A DNA stretch of 64,000 bases from Streptococcus suis (GCF_019856455.1 NZ_CP082205.1:1860001-1924000), one strand, 5' to 3'; numbered from the stretch's first letter, positions 8,685 through 17,410 are shown. The notes: generated by a model from the sequence alone, not told the origin. Translations and numbers: made by a program.

Positions 8685-8999
8685 CTTTCAGACAAGAAAC
8701 TGAGGTGTAGGTAGCTAGAACAGCCTAAAGGCTGTTCTAGGTTGGAAATGAAGCGAACTCTGTTCGCATCAGTCGTATAGGCCAGATTTGGAGTGTAAAA
8801 TGCGAAGTGCTGAGATTTGCTTCGCAAATCTTATCTCCAACCTTTAACAGTCCACTGGACTGTTAAACCCAATCAACCACTGCGCTGAGATGTTGACACT
8901 AACTTTGAGAAGCGGTGCTGGGCTTTTTGCCCAGCCTCACTTTCGCAGAGTACGGCAAGCCGAAAGTGACGATGTATCAAGCTAATTCAAATGACTGAT
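8667..8999. repeat. Composite BOX-like intergenic repeat overlapping the mvaS 3' end
   Basis: The left end (TATAGTCGAATGAATTAGCTT) and right end (AAGCTAATTCAAATGACTG) are inverted copies of each other. The same two ends and the inner part GTACGGCAAG..GAAAGTGACGATGTATCAA recur inverted at 29107-29210. Between them this copy carries extra modules: a hairpin AGAACAGCC/GGCTGTTCT, a GCTGGGC/GCCCAGC hairpin, and a segment shared with 11985-12098 (AGGCCAGATTTGGAGTG..CAATCAACCACTGCGCTGAG). It abuts the IS110-family element on the right. Confidence 0.8.
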
Positions 9000-9004
9000 A
9001 TGTA

Positions 9005-9371
9005 AAGCCCTTTGTCAAGTAAAAACAATCGAACTGATTAAAAAATGAAAAGTATCTAGAAAGAGCCTAGTTCTTAGCTTCGGGCATTGGCCACTCTGAT
9101 ATTCGTGGATTGGTTACCTACAGGTCAATGGTTCTGCCGCGAGTCCTACTCTCTATAAGCGTGGATCACAATTGTGCCACTTAGTCGTTTCGTAGATGAC
9201 TCAAACCTTGAAGTCCTAAACTCCTTCAAGATACTTTCCATTCAAACATGATTTCAATCCTTATTTCTGTCCAAATTCACCCAGTGATTTTGGATAGAAA
9301 TAGGGATTCCTCATCGCTCTGCGATGATAAAACTTAATGGTCAAAAGTGTACATGAAAACAAGCGCTAACT
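9005..9371 (-). ncRNA. Candidate bridge RNA (seekRNA) region of the IS110-family element
   Basis: About 367 bp of non-coding DNA directly downstream of the transposase. It contains several hairpins: CATCGC/GCGATG (9312-9327), an imperfect long stem around 9263-9301 and CTTGAAG/CTTCAAG (9207-9230). IS110-group elements encode a structured RNA that guides target and donor recognition, on the 3' side in the IS1111 branch. The segment 9101-9116 repeats sequence found near the opposite end of the element, as expected for a donor guide. This is inference from position and structure only. Confidence 0.4.
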
Positions 9372-10493
9372 TCAAGCTATTCTTCCTGTCATCATCCCCC
9401 AAATAAAACCAGACAATTCTCGTGCAATAGCTGTTTTAGCAACATTTTGTTTCTTATTTTTTCCTAGAACAAGTGTGCGATAACGTCTTCTTAAGCGTTC
9501 ATTAGCCTTATCCGCATAAGCAATCACCTCCACTCGGTTTCCACTTTGTCTCCTTTTCAATTCTTTGGATTTATACCCAATCGTCCCCTTAGCCAATGAT
9601 TGTGCAGCTTCTATCAGAAGTCGTCTCACATGGCTATTCCCAGCTTTGGTGATAGCACCTCTTCTCTCCTTGTCGCCGCTAGAATTTTCGCTAGGAGTTA
9701 GCCCAAGATAAGAAGCAAAATGTTGAGCTGTCGCAAAGCGATTAAAATCACCGATTTCTGTCACAATGGAAAGAGCAGTTAGTGTTTTAATGCCAATAAA
9801 GCAAGAAAGCCGTGAGACCTTCTCTTGATAACTGTCGCTTTGACCCAGTTGCTCAATTCGTGCATCATACCGTTCTATTTGATCTACTAATTTCTCATAG
9901 GTCAATAGATATTCTGTCAAAATCTCTGCGTAAAGTCCCTCAGGTTTTAGGGAACGGAGCCAGCGAACATGTTTCTGTGTCCAATTACTGCTTCCCTCGG
10001 TATAGCGAAAATCATGTCGGAGACAGAAGGCAAGAATTTGTTGTTTGATTTTCTTCAGAGCCACTTTGTGGTCTGTTCTCATACGGATATATTCTTTGAC
10101 TTGTTCATCCTCAGCAGTAGGAATATGAACAGGCTGATAGCTACGAAAGGCCAGAGCTTTTGCGAGCTGAGCCGCATCTTTCTTATCAGTCTTAACACGC
10201 TTAGATCCTTCCTTCATTACCGTTGTAGGTGCCATCACGATACAGGGAATCCCGTGAGCTTGTAGCTGGTGATATAGGGTAAATCCGAGGCATCCAGCTT
10301 CGTAGCCACATAACACTTCTGCATCTTGACCATATAAACGACGAAGCTCATTCACATAGTTCACAATATAGCTAACATTTGGACTAACTTTAGTGCTATG
10401 TTTGAATTGATTGGTCATCATATCATAATAGCAGAGTGAAAAACTTTCTTTGTGAACATCCATTCCGATGAAAAGTGTGGTAAAATGAAACAT
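9372..10493 (-). CDS. IS110-family transposase (DEDD recombinase)
   Basis: 373 residues, intact. The N-terminal RuvC-like DEDD domain shows FIGMDVHKESFSLCYYD, CGYEAGCLGF and VKTDKKDAAQLAKAL, giving the acidic residues. The C-terminal transposase_20 region holds LGLTPSENSSGDKERRGAITKAGNSHVRRLLIEAA with the catalytic-serine area. The family moves DNA without terminal inverted-repeat cleavage of the DDE type, guided by an element-encoded RNA. Nothing suggests inactivation. GGAGGTCTTATATG gives a good ribosome site at ATG 10493. Confidence 0.95.
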   Translation of the reverse strand: MFHFTTLFIGMDVHKESFSLCYYDMMTNQFKHSTKVSPNVSYIVNYVNELRRLYGQDAEVLCGYEAGCLGFTLYHQLQAHGIPCIVMAPTTVMKEGSKRVKTDKKDAAQLAKALAFRSYQPVHIPTAEDEQVKEYIRMRTDHKVALKKIKQQILAFCLRHDFRYTEGSSNWTQKHVRWLRSLKPEGLYAEILTEYLLTYEKLVDQIERYDARIEQLGQSDSYQEKVSRLSCFIGIKTLTALSIVTEIGDFNRFATAQHFASYLGLTPSENSSGDKERRGAITKAGNSHVRRLLIEAAQSLAKGTIGYKSKELKRRQSGNRVEVIAYADKANERLRRRYRTLVLGKNKKQNVAKTAIARELSGFIWGMMTGRIA

Positions 10494-10617
10494 ATAAGAC
10501 CTCCAATTGAGTGTGGTAATTCCTGTTAGAAGTTGATTGTTTTTTTATTCTAGTGTACAGGTAAATCCACGAATTCTCAACTGGGGGTCTTTACATATTG
10601 TCTATAAAAGCCAAAAC

Positions 10618-10651
10618 GGCGCCCTTTGGCTCTCACCAAGGGGCGCTTTCC
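10618..10651 (+). terminator. Hairpin terminator just upstream of mvaA
   Basis: GCGCCCTTTGG pairs with CCAAGGGGCGC, one wobble, followed by TTTCC. It probably ended the thiolase-mvaS transcript before the repeat and insertion sequence came between. Confidence 0.55.
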
Positions 10652-10668
10652 TATAGAAAGAGGAACCT

Positions 10669-11955
10669 ATGTCAACTTTTTCCGGATTTTATAAAAAATC
10701 ACGCCAAGAGCGCATTGATATTCTCCGTCAGAATCGTTCCCTATCCGAAGATAGCTTAGACGTTCTATACAAAGACGAAAACCTGCCAGAAGCAATTGCG
10801 GGAAAGATGGCAGAAAATCATCTAGGAACGTTTTCCTTACCTTTTTCTGTACTTCCAGAACTTCTAATGGATGGACAAACTTATTCTGTACCGATGGTTA
10901 CTGAAGAACCTTCTGTGGTTGCAGCTGCATCTTTCGGAGCCAAAATCATCGCTAAATCTGGCGGTTTTACAACGACTATTCACAACCGTATCATGATTGG
11001 ACAAGTTGCCCTCTACGATATTTCAGACCATAGTAGAGCGACACAGGCGATTCTTGACCAGAAGGAGAGTATTTTAGAAACTGCCAATCAAGCACACCCT
11101 TCCATTGTCAAACGAGGGGGCGGTGCAAGAGAATTGACTGTTGAGAGTAAGGATGAGTTTTTGATTGTCTATCTTCAGGTTGATGTACAAGAAGCCATGG
11201 GAGCCAATATCCTCAATAACATGTTAGAAGCTGTTAAGGATGACTTAGAAGAGCTCAGCAAGGGACAGGCTTTGATGGGAATCCTCTCCAACTATGCAAT
11301 GGAGTCACTGGTCACCGCCAAATGCCATATTGCCATCCCTAGTCTGGCTATTAGCTCTGCCATTGCTCAAGAAACTGCTCAAAAAATAGCCCTGGCAAGC
11401 AAACTGGCGCAAGTGGACCCTTATCGTGCTGCGACACATAACAAAGGGATTTTTAATGGTATAGATGCTGTCGTTATCGCTACAGGAAATGACTGGCGGG
11501 CAGTCGAAGCCGGGGCCCATGCTTATGCCAGCCGTGATGGGCAATACAAGGGGCTTTCTACTTGGTCCATTGATGGCGAGCACTTGGTCGGCTCCATCAC
11601 CCTACCTCTTCCGATCGCCTCCGTCGGTGGCTCTATCGGGCTCAATCCAAAGGTAGCAGTCGCTTTTGACCTTCTCCAACAACCAAAGGCACGCCAATTA
11701 GCTTCTATCATCGCTTCTGTCGGTCTCTGTCAGAACTTTGCTGCCCTGCGTGCTCTTGTTACTTCAGGGATCCAGGCTGGTCACATGAAGCTCCACGCAA
11801 AATCCCTAGCGCTACTTGCTGGCGCCGAGGAGCATGAAGTAGACCAACTAGCCCAACTCCTGCGGAAAGAAAAGCACAGCAACCTAGAAACTGCTCAAAA
11901 ATTATTGGCAAAAATGAGAGGACATTGGGAGTGGGAAAGAACTCGACCAAGATAA
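10669..11955 (+). CDS. mvaA: Hydroxymethylglutaryl-CoA reductase (class II)
   Basis: 428 residues with the bacterial class II pattern: NHLGTFSLPFSVLPELLMDGQTYSVPMVTEEPSVVAAAS near the N-terminus (catalytic Glu in EEPS), GIDAVVIATGNDWRA in the middle, and the C-terminal GGSIGLNP and HMKLHAKSLALLAGA. It reduces HMG-CoA to mevalonate. ATG 10669 follows AGAGGA. The last residues (GHWEWERTRPR) are encoded by DNA matching the GGGAGTGGGAA..GAACTC repeat found at 28 kb and look like a replacement tail. It is convergent with the GNAT gene at 12.1 kb. Confidence 0.95.
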   Translation: MSTFSGFYKKSRQERIDILRQNRSLSEDSLDVLYKDENLPEAIAGKMAENHLGTFSLPFSVLPELLMDGQTYSVPMVTEEPSVVAAASFGAKIIAKSGGFTTTIHNRIMIGQVALYDISDHSRATQAILDQKESILETANQAHPSIVKRGGGARELTVESKDEFLIVYLQVDVQEAMGANILNNMLEAVKDDLEELSKGQALMGILSNYAMESLVTAKCHIAIPSLAISSAIAQETAQKIALASKLAQVDPYRAATHNKGIFNGIDAVVIATGNDWRAVEAGAHAYASRDGQYKGLSTWSIDGEHLVGSITLPLPIASVGGSIGLNPKVAVAFDLLQQPKARQLASIIASVGLCQNFAALRALVTSGIQAGHMKLHAKSLALLAGAEEHEVDQLAQLLRKEKHSNLETAQKLLAKMRGHWEWERTRPR

Positions 11956-12098
11956 AAAGAGTTCGTCTTCCCACCCCCGCACAGTTGATTAGGCCAGATT
12001 TGGAGTGCAAAACACGAACAAATCTGCCAATCAACCACTGCGCTGAGATGTTGACACGAACTCTGAGTAGTGGTCCTGGGCTTTTTGCCCAGCCTCAC
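11927..12098. repeat. Repeat filling the mvaA / GNAT convergent gap and supplying both gene ends
   Basis: It begins inside mvaA with GGGAGTGGGAAAGAACTCG, which is inverted at 11959-11978 and forms a long hairpin. It continues with modules shared with 8789-8937 and ends with TGGGCTTTTTGCCCAGCCTCAC, which contains the stop codon of the convergent GNAT gene. The hairpins may also terminate both transcripts. A related inverted piece is at 28031-28086. Confidence 0.7.
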
Positions 12099-12562
12099 TC
12101 TATTATTTGCTCCATACGGAACTTTTGTGGTTTCATTCCTTGGCGTTCATAAAAACGGACAGCTCCTGCATTGTCAGCCCATACATCCAAGGTAAGATTG
12201 TGGCAACCCTGCTCCTTAGCATAGGAAAGAGCAAATTCATAAAGCTGCTCGCCAATTCTTTGACCACGCGCAGAATTGGCTACACATAAATCATCAATAA
12301 ACAAGGTTTTAACTGGTTCTAAAACACCGCCTGTTGCGGTAGATAATTCACAAAAAAGATGCCCAACCACTTGTCCCTCTAACTCAAAGACAAAAATAGG
12401 CTTATCTGGATTTTCCAAAAGTGCTACTAATTCAGCCTCAGAAAATTTTTGACCTGCACTTTTAAAAATATCTGGTCGTGCCTGGTGATGCACCTGTAAA
12501 ATATCTTGTAATAATTCATTTAAAACTGGAATATCAGATTGTCTGGCTTTACGGATTGTCAT
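12095..12562 (-). CDS. GNAT family N-acetyltransferase
   Basis: 155 residues with the GNAT fold: MTIRKARQSDIPVLNELL at the start, VVGHLFCEL, the acetyl-CoA loop VANSARGQRIGEQLYEFALSYAKEQGC (about 93-120) and the final DNAGAVRFYERQGM. The substrate cannot be told. It is a single gene on the minus strand, with GGGGAG upstream of ATG 12562. Its stop codon TGA lies inside the repeat that separates it from mvaA. Confidence 0.85.
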   Translation of the reverse strand: MTIRKARQSDIPVLNELLQDILQVHHQARPDIFKSAGQKFSEAELVALLENPDKPIFVFELEGQVVGHLFCELSTATGGVLEPVKTLFIDDLCVANSARGQRIGEQLYEFALSYAKEQGCHNLTLDVWADNAGAVRFYERQGMKPQKFRMEQIIE

Positions 12563-12630
12563 AAAAAATCTCCCCTTTTTTATTTTTTCTATTATAGCAC
12601 ATGTTTATTTTTTAACAAAATAGGTCTGCA

Positions 12631-12642
12631 GACCGATGAAGA
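12631..12642. promoter_or_regulatory. 12-bp perfect palindrome in a gene-free stretch
   Basis: GGTCTGCAGACC, followed about 20 bases later by a possible promoter (TATACT/TATAAG around 12658-12668, plus direction) with no recognisable gene behind it. It could be an orphan operator or chance. Confidence 0.25.
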
Positions 12643-12765
12643 ATCTGAAAATTCATGTATACTATAAGTGTATCCTAAAATTTTTCATAAATCTCCTAAA
12701 AAATCAGCTGCCCAAGGCTGGTTTTTTGTTGTATTAAAACGAGAATGTGTAGTGTGGAAAACTAC

Positions 12766-12874
12766 TAATACTCTTCGAAAATCAAAATTATCCGTTGTCA
12801 ACTTGCCTTGATGAACTCCAGTTCTATCTTCGGCTTCGTTTCCTAGGCTACTTTTGATTTTCATTGAGTATAAA
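12766..12874. repeat. MITE-like intergenic repeat, copy 2
   Basis: Same sequence and orientation as 569-678 with a handful of differences. The open reading frame across it (12685-12903, minus) is an artefact of the repeat. Confidence 0.85.
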
Positions 12875-12902
12875 GTTTTGCTCCTTATTTGCCGCTTAAA
12901 CA

Positions 12903-12955
12903 AGAAAAAAGCCTACTGCACGACGTAGAAACGTTGATACAATAGGCTTTTTTCA
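12903..12955. terminator. Bidirectional terminator-like hairpin
   Basis: AAAAAAGCCTA at 12905-12915 pairs with TAGGCTTTTTT at 12941-12951, with a 25-base loop. With the palindrome and repeat above it is all I see between 12563 and 13030. Confidence 0.6.
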
Positions 12956-13035
12956 CGTTATTCCTCGCTCTTTTATTTCTAGGCGAGGGATAAAACAGTC
13001 TATCCCCAGTTTTGCTCTCCCGTTTTCAAGCAAAA

Positions 13036-13061
13036 GATAAAAAGGTCCACTGGACCTTTTT
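13036..13061 (-). terminator. Terminator of hup
   Basis: AAAAAGGTCCA directly followed by its inverse and TTTTT on the minus strand, just after the hup stop codon. Confidence 0.8.
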
Positions 13062-13062
13062 A

Positions 13063-13338
13063 TTATTTAACAGCGTCTTTGAGAGCTTTACCAGCTTTGA
13101 ATGCTGGAACTTTTGAAGCTGCGATTTCGATTTCTTTACCAGTTTGTGGGTTGCGACCTGTACGTGCTGAACGCTCACGAACTTCAAAGTTACCAAAACC
13201 GATCAATTGTACTTTTTCACCAGCTGCAAGGTAGTCTGCTACTGCTCCGAATACTGCATCAACAGCTACTGCTGAGTCTTTTTTAGTCAATGAAGTTGCT
13301 TCTGCAACTTTTGCAATCAAATCTTGTTTATTAGCCAT
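13063..13338 (-). CDS. hup: HU-type DNA-binding protein
   Basis: 91 residues, normal for [24 protein letters not shown] is the dimerisation helix region, [21 protein letters not shown] is the DNA-binding arm with its Pro, and [14 protein letters not shown] is the end. It is the main nucleoid protein in streptococci and is normally essential. It is monocistronic, with its own promoter (TTGACC, 17 bases, TACTAT), a ribosome site GGAGGA and a terminator. Confidence 0.97.
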   Translation of the reverse strand: MANKQDLIAKVAEATSLTKKDSAVAVDAVFGAVADYLAAGEKVQLIGFGNFEVRERSARTGRNPQTGKEIEIAASKVPAFKAGKALKDAVK

Positions 13339-13383
13339 TTGCTAAGTCCTCCAATAATTTTCTGAGTTATTACTCACTTCTAT

Positions 13384-13412
13384 ATAGTACCGAATTTTAG
13401 GCGTTTGGTCAA
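13384..13412 (-). promoter_or_regulatory. Promoter of hup
   Basis: -35 TTGACC (13412-13407), 17-base spacer, -10 TACTAT (13389-13384) on the minus strand. Confidence 0.7.
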
Positions 13413-13427
13413 GTTTTTAATGCTATT

Positions 13428-14024
13428 TCACTGTCTTTTTCTGTAGATATCAACAATGAATTGGTCGTTGTACAAATCAATCGTATTCGCCTTTCCATAC
13501 AGACCAAATTTGTTCTTCAGTTCTGTCAGTTGAACCTGTACTTGCGCTTGTTCGAAGTCTATTTTTACAAAGGCAGGTAGTTTATAATTTTTTTGTAAAT
13601 AAGCTAATACCTCTGCTTTCGGCAAGGATAAACTTCCAACTGATATTTCTGTTATCCGTAACAAAATACTGCCATCTTCCATTTTGCTAGGTTGAAAATA
13701 AATGTAGAGTGGGATAGTCACACCAAAAACCTGATAGCTGCCTTCAAAAACTACTTGTTGACTCGTTATGAATAATTGATAGGAAAACTCTTCCGTCTGA
13801 TACTCTTTTAGATAGTTAGTGATGGTTTGGTTGAGCTGTTCCCTATTAGTGGAGAAGGTCCCAACCTTGGTATCTTCTCCACTAGTCTGAACGAGCTTTG
13901 TTAAATCCTCTCTATCTGTTTGAATCCGTGTATAGAGGACTATTCCGCAACCAATCAATAAAGCCAACTGGGCTAAAAATAGCCATTTCCAAATATTAAG
14001 GTTCCCAGCTTTCCGTGGTCTCAT
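13428..14024 (-). CDS. ypmS: YpmS family protein (DUF2140)
   Basis: 198 residues. An N-terminal transmembrane helix (about 13-31, WKWLFLAQLALLIGCGIVLY) is followed by an extracellular domain containing FEGSYQVFGVTIPLYIYFQP and LPAFVKID, typical of the YpmS family. The function is not established; I infer an envelope role from topology and neighbourhood. It overlaps the end of the ypmR-like gene by 29 bases and is last in the recN-degV-ypmR-ypmS run. Confidence 0.8.
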   Translation of the reverse strand: MRPRKAGNLNIWKWLFLAQLALLIGCGIVLYTRIQTDREDLTKLVQTSGEDTKVGTFSTNREQLNQTITNYLKEYQTEEFSYQLFITSQQVVFEGSYQVFGVTIPLYIYFQPSKMEDGSILLRITEISVGSLSLPKAEVLAYLQKNYKLPAFVKIDFEQAQVQVQLTELKNKFGLYGKANTIDLYNDQFIVDIYRKRQ

Positions 14025-14829
14025 TCATTCTCTCCAATATCGCTTTTTTCATAATCTCATATCTAGTATTATTGGGATGGAAACTGTCTTCCTCATACAG
14101 TAAATTATTGGTAACTTGGCTACCATTTTGACTAATACCAGCCTCCCCTTCCAATCCTTTATAGAGCAAATCATTAATCGGAACAAAGTAGACATGCTGA
14201 TATTTTTCAGTTATCTGTTCTGTCATCGTATTCCAATTATCAACAATTGTCTGCATTTCTGTCAATTCAGGAAAATTGAGGTAGAGTGGATTGTAAATCC
14301 CGACAACATAGATGGGAAGATTTGGATTATTCTTACGCGCTGTCTTAATAATTGTATCCAATCGTTTTCCGTAATCTTTTGCGGGCTTATCAAAAGTTGA
14401 AACTTTGAGATTGGCAATGTTTTTAATAATAGCCTTGCGCAAATCGTTGCCACCAACTGTCAGAGTTAACAGATCTGCTGTTTTTAAGTAACTTATCAGC
14501 TCGCCATCTTCCTTCATTCGCTTAAGAATCTGATTACTGGTATTCCCAGAAACTCCGAAATTTTTATAATCTACTTCATAACCATAATCGTTAGTTAGAG
14601 ATTGAGCCAACAAGGGAACAAAGCCCCCCTGTCCAGTTGTATCTCCAACACCTTCTGTCAAAGAATCACCAAGTGCCACATATCGAAAACTGATTTTTTC
14701 TGATACGGTAAGCTCTTGTCTGGAGATGCGAGATGAGGCAACAGGAATGAGTTGATGAAATAGAAAAATCGACCCTAGAATTGCCAGAAAAAAGAAAACA
14801 AAGCCTTGAATCAACTTCCTGTTATTCAT
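13996..14829 (-). CDS. ypmR: SGNH/GDSL hydrolase family protein (YpmR-like)
   Basis: 277 residues with an N-terminal membrane anchor (about 7-25) and an extracytoplasmic SGNH hydrolase domain. The catalytic serine is in [14 protein letters not shown] (near 55), the glycine block in [11 protein letters not shown], the Asn in [10 protein letters not shown] and the catalytic Asp/His in [11 protein letters not shown]. It is a probable lipase/esterase acting outside the membrane, with unknown substrate. It overlaps the degV gene by 8 bases and the ypmS gene by 29, so translation is coupled. Confidence 0.88.
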   Translation of the reverse strand: MNNRKLIQGFVFFFLAILGSIFLFHQLIPVASSRISRQELTVSEKISFRYVALGDSLTEGVGDTTGQGGFVPLLAQSLTNDYGYEVDYKNFGVSGNTSNQILKRMKEDGELISYLKTADLLTLTVGGNDLRKAIIKNIANLKVSTFDKPAKDYGKRLDTIIKTARKNNPNLPIYVVGIYNPLYLNFPELTEMQTIVDNWNTMTEQITEKYQHVYFVPINDLLYKGLEGEAGISQNGSQVTNNLLYEEDSFHPNNTRYEIMKKAILERMNETTESWEP

Positions 14830-15655
14830 AACGAATCAAAATAGCCCAGGCATCCTCACCGGTATGAGTTTGAATGATGGAACCTGTCTCTAAAACAGAA
14901 ATTTCTTTTGAGACGTACTCTTGTAATTGACTCTTCATTTCATTTGCAAAATCAGCCGTTCCTGAATAGGAAATACCAATCTCGGCTACTTTTTTATCTG
15001 CTAGAGTTGCCGTGAACTCTTCCAGCCATTTTTTAAAGGTCTTATTACCTCGTCCTTTGACAATCGGAGTCAGCTGATGGTCTTTCATTTCCATGATGAC
15101 ACGGATATTGAGTAGGCTACTCAGCATCCCTTGAACACGTCCAATACGACCACCCTTGACCAGATTTTCTAGGGTTGATACACCGATGTATAATTCCGTT
15201 TTTTCTTTGACTGTTTCAATAGCTGCAAGGATTTCTTCTTTGCTTGCACCAGCTTGTGCCATACGTGCTGCTTCTACAACTTGGAATTTTTCAGCCTGAT
15301 CTGTAAAGCTTGAATCGAGTATTGTCACATCAGCACCTGATAGGGTTGCTCCTTGTCTAGCAGCTTCTACTGTCCCTGACAAGGCATGCGACAAGAGAAT
15401 AGCAATAATCTGACTGCCATCTTTAGCCAAGTCAGCAAAAGTTTCCGCAAAGAGTCCTACTGGGGGCTGGCTTGTTTTTGGCAAGTTTTTCGACCCACGC
15501 ATGAGCTCTAAGAACTCTCCTTCTTTTAAATCGTTGTCAGAGTATACGACTCCGTCAACCATTACAGATAATGGAACAACTGTTATATTCAATTCTTCGA
15601 CCAAACTGGGTTCGATAGTCGTACTTGAATCCGTAACAATCTTAATCTTTGACAT
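14822..15655 (-). CDS. DegV family fatty-acid-binding protein
   Basis: 277 residues of the DegV fold: [18 protein letters not shown] at the N-terminus, the TSQPPVG ligand loop near 60, SGTVEAAR, and [26 protein letters not shown] in the second half. DegV/FakB proteins bind fatty acids and present them to the FakA kinase for phospholipid synthesis. Chromosomes usually carry several paralogues, and which fatty acid this one prefers cannot be read from sequence. It is followed by the overlapping hydrolase gene. Confidence 0.92.
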   Translation of the reverse strand: MSKIKIVTDSSTTIEPSLVEELNITVVPLSVMVDGVVYSDNDLKEGEFLELMRGSKNLPKTSQPPVGLFAETFADLAKDGSQIIAILLSHALSGTVEAARQGATLSGADVTILDSSFTDQAEKFQVVEAARMAQAGASKEEILAAIETVKEKTELYIGVSTLENLVKGGRIGRVQGMLSSLLNIRVIMEMKDHQLTPIVKGRGNKTFKKWLEEFTATLADKKVAEIGISYSGTADFANEMKSQLQEYVSKEISVLETGSIIQTHTGEDAWAILIRYE

Positions 15656-15734
15656 ATTTCATCCTACAATTCTCTTCAATTTTGCCATCTATTATAACAA
15701 ATTTTAACTAAAAAATAAACTTTGGACATAAGCA

Positions 15735-15760
15735 AAAAGGCTAGTCGCCTAACCTTTTTC
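15735..15760 (-). terminator. Terminator overlapping the recN stop codon
   Basis: GGTTAG, loop GCGA, CTAGCC then TTTTT on the minus strand; the TAG in the 5' arm is the recN stop. Confidence 0.65.
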
Positions 15761-17410
15761 TACTAATTCTTTTGCTTGATTACGGGCTGCATCTGTGATT
15801 TTGTCACCGGCTAACATCTTGGCAATTTCCTCAATACGCTCTTCTTTGGTCAAGAGACGGACACGAGAAACAGTCGAATGTTCGTCGGATATTTTCTCAA
15901 TAAAGAACTGATAATCTGCAATAGCAATGACTTGTGGTAGATGAGAAATCGCCAATACTTGACCATATTGTCCGATTTTATAAATTTTCTGGGCAATTGC
16001 CTGGGCCACACGTCCAGACACCCCTGTATCCACCTCATCAAAGACAATAGAAGTTTTACCTTCTTTACGGGCAAAGGCTGACTTAATGGCCAACATCAAG
16101 CGAGACAATTCTCCTCCAGAAGCTACCTTAACCAGTGGTTTGAAGTCTTCACCTGGGTTGGTAGAGATGTAAAATTCTACTGTTTCATTTCCTTCTCGAT
16201 TAAATTTTCCTTTAGTAAATCGAACTTGGAAACGAGCTTTCTCCATATACAAGTCTTGCAATTCTTGGCGAATAATATCTTCTAAAACAAGAGCCAATTC
16301 ATGGCGTGATTGGCTGAGCTGACCTGCTCGTTCAACCAATTCTTTCTCTAAGTTCTTAAGCTGAACTTCCAAATCATCACCAGATAAATCATTGCCTGTC
16401 AATAGATTGTATTCTTCACTGATTTTACTAAAATAGTCCAAAACATCATCGACAGTTCCACCATATTTCTTCGTAATGGTATTGAGCAAATCCAGGCGAC
16501 TTTCTAATTGCAAGAGACGATTGCCGTCAAAGTCTAGATTATCCACCACATCGCTGAGACGCTTGGTCACATCTTCAACGACATAATAAGCTTCTGTCAG
16601 ACTAGAAGAGAGCTGTTTGTAGTCTGGATCAAATTCTTCCAGACTTTGCAAGTCACTCATTGCTGAGCGTAGGTTGTTCAAGCTTGAAAAATCTTCATTG
16701 TCTAACAGTGCATAGGCATTGGTCAGTGTATCTGCAATTTGTTTGTGGTTGAGCAGTTTATCGCGTTCCTGATTGAGTTGAATATCTTCACCAGACTTCA
16801 AATCCGCTGCTTCGATTTCAGCAATTTGGTATTCTAGCATCTCAATCCGCGCCTTGTGTTCTTGCTCATTTTTTTGCTTTTCAAGAACTCGTTTGCGAAG
16901 ACTACGGTAAGCATCAAAGGTTGTCTGATAACGGTCTTTAAGACTCCAAAATTCATCTTCTCCGAAACTGTCCAAAAGACGGATATGGTGTTGGGACTTC
17001 ATCAATTCTTCCTGGTCATGTTGACCATGAATATCTACTAAATATTGCCCAATCTGTTTCAAGACAGATAAATTGACCATTTGTCCATTGACACGACTGA
17101 CCGAACGGCCATTTTGTAGGATTTCACGACGGATAATGAGCTCGTCAGCTACTTCAATCCCCTGTTCAAGCAAAATCTGCTCGAGAGCTCTGCTATTTTC
17201 AAAGGAAAAAAGCCCTTCAATCTCAGCCTTGGCGGCCCCATGTCTGATAACATCTGTCGTCGCACGCGCCCCTAGCATCAGGTTCATGGCGTCGATGATA
17301 ATGGATTTACCTGCACCTGTTTCACCAGATAGGATGGTCATCCCGTTTTCAAAATTCAGTGATACCTGCTCAATAATGGCGAAGTTTTTAATGGACACTT
17401 CTAGTAACAT
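15749..17410 (-). CDS. recN: DNA repair protein RecN
   Basis: 553 residues of an SMC-like ATPase. Walker A is GETGAGKSIIIDAMNLMLGAR near residue 30, long coiled-coil arms fill the middle, and the C-terminal signature VASGGELSRLMLAIKSAF with Walker B SIVFDEVDTGVSG is near 430-460. RecN acts early in double-strand-break repair. I choose ATG 17410 because AGAGGG lies 8 bases upstream; the open frame extends three codons further to a GTG that overlaps the argR stop. The gene follows argR immediately and belongs to the xseA-recN operon. Confidence 0.96.
   Translation of the reverse strand: MLLEVSIKNFAIIEQVSLNFENGMTILSGETGAGKSIIIDAMNLMLGARATTDVIRHGAAKAEIEGLFSFENSRALEQILLEQGIEVADELIIRREILQNGRSVSRVNGQMVNLSVLKQIGQYLVDIHGQHDQEELMKSQHHIRLLDSFGEDEFWSLKDRYQTTFDAYRSLRKRVLEKQKNEQEHKARIEMLEYQIAEIEAADLKSGEDIQLNQERDKLLNHKQIADTLTNAYALLDNEDFSSLNNLRSAMSDLQSLEEFDPDYKQLSSSLTEAYYVVEDVTKRLSDVVDNLDFDGNRLLQLESRLDLLNTITKKYGGTVDDVLDYFSKISEEYNLLTGNDLSGDDLEVQLKNLEKELVERAGQLSQSRHELALVLEDIIRQELQDLYMEKARFQVRFTKGKFNREGNETVEFYISTNPGEDFKPLVKVASGGELSRLMLAIKSAFARKEGKTSIVFDEVDTGVSGRVAQAIAQKIYKIGQYGQVLAISHLPQVIAIADYQFFIEKISDEHSTVSRVRLLTKEERIEEIAKMLAGDKITDAARNQAKELVEKG

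Larger units (their letters stand above)
9000..10596 (-). mobile_element. IS110/IS1111-type insertion sequence
   Basis: One transposase gene plus about 370 bp of non-coding DNA on its 3' side and about 100 bp on its 5' side. The proposed ends are ATGTAAAGCCC at 9000-9010 and its imperfect inverse ending at 10596. A shorter inverted match, ATTCGTGGATT, lies at 9101-9111 and 10564-10574 and could be the real (sub-)terminal repeat, so the borders are uncertain by about 100 bp. The element separates mvaS from mvaA. Confidence 0.65.

Noticed and set aside
8685..9371. Possible CRISPR-like or repeat array
   Set aside because: The repeats are different hairpin modules, not regularly spaced identical units with spacers.
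11925..12152. Small open frames in the mvaA-GNAT gap
   Set aside because: They overlap the repeat and the ends of both genes and have no ribosome site.
12685..12903. 72-codon minus-strand open frame
   Set aside because: It runs across the MITE-like repeat; the same open stretch arises from the repeat sequence in other copies.
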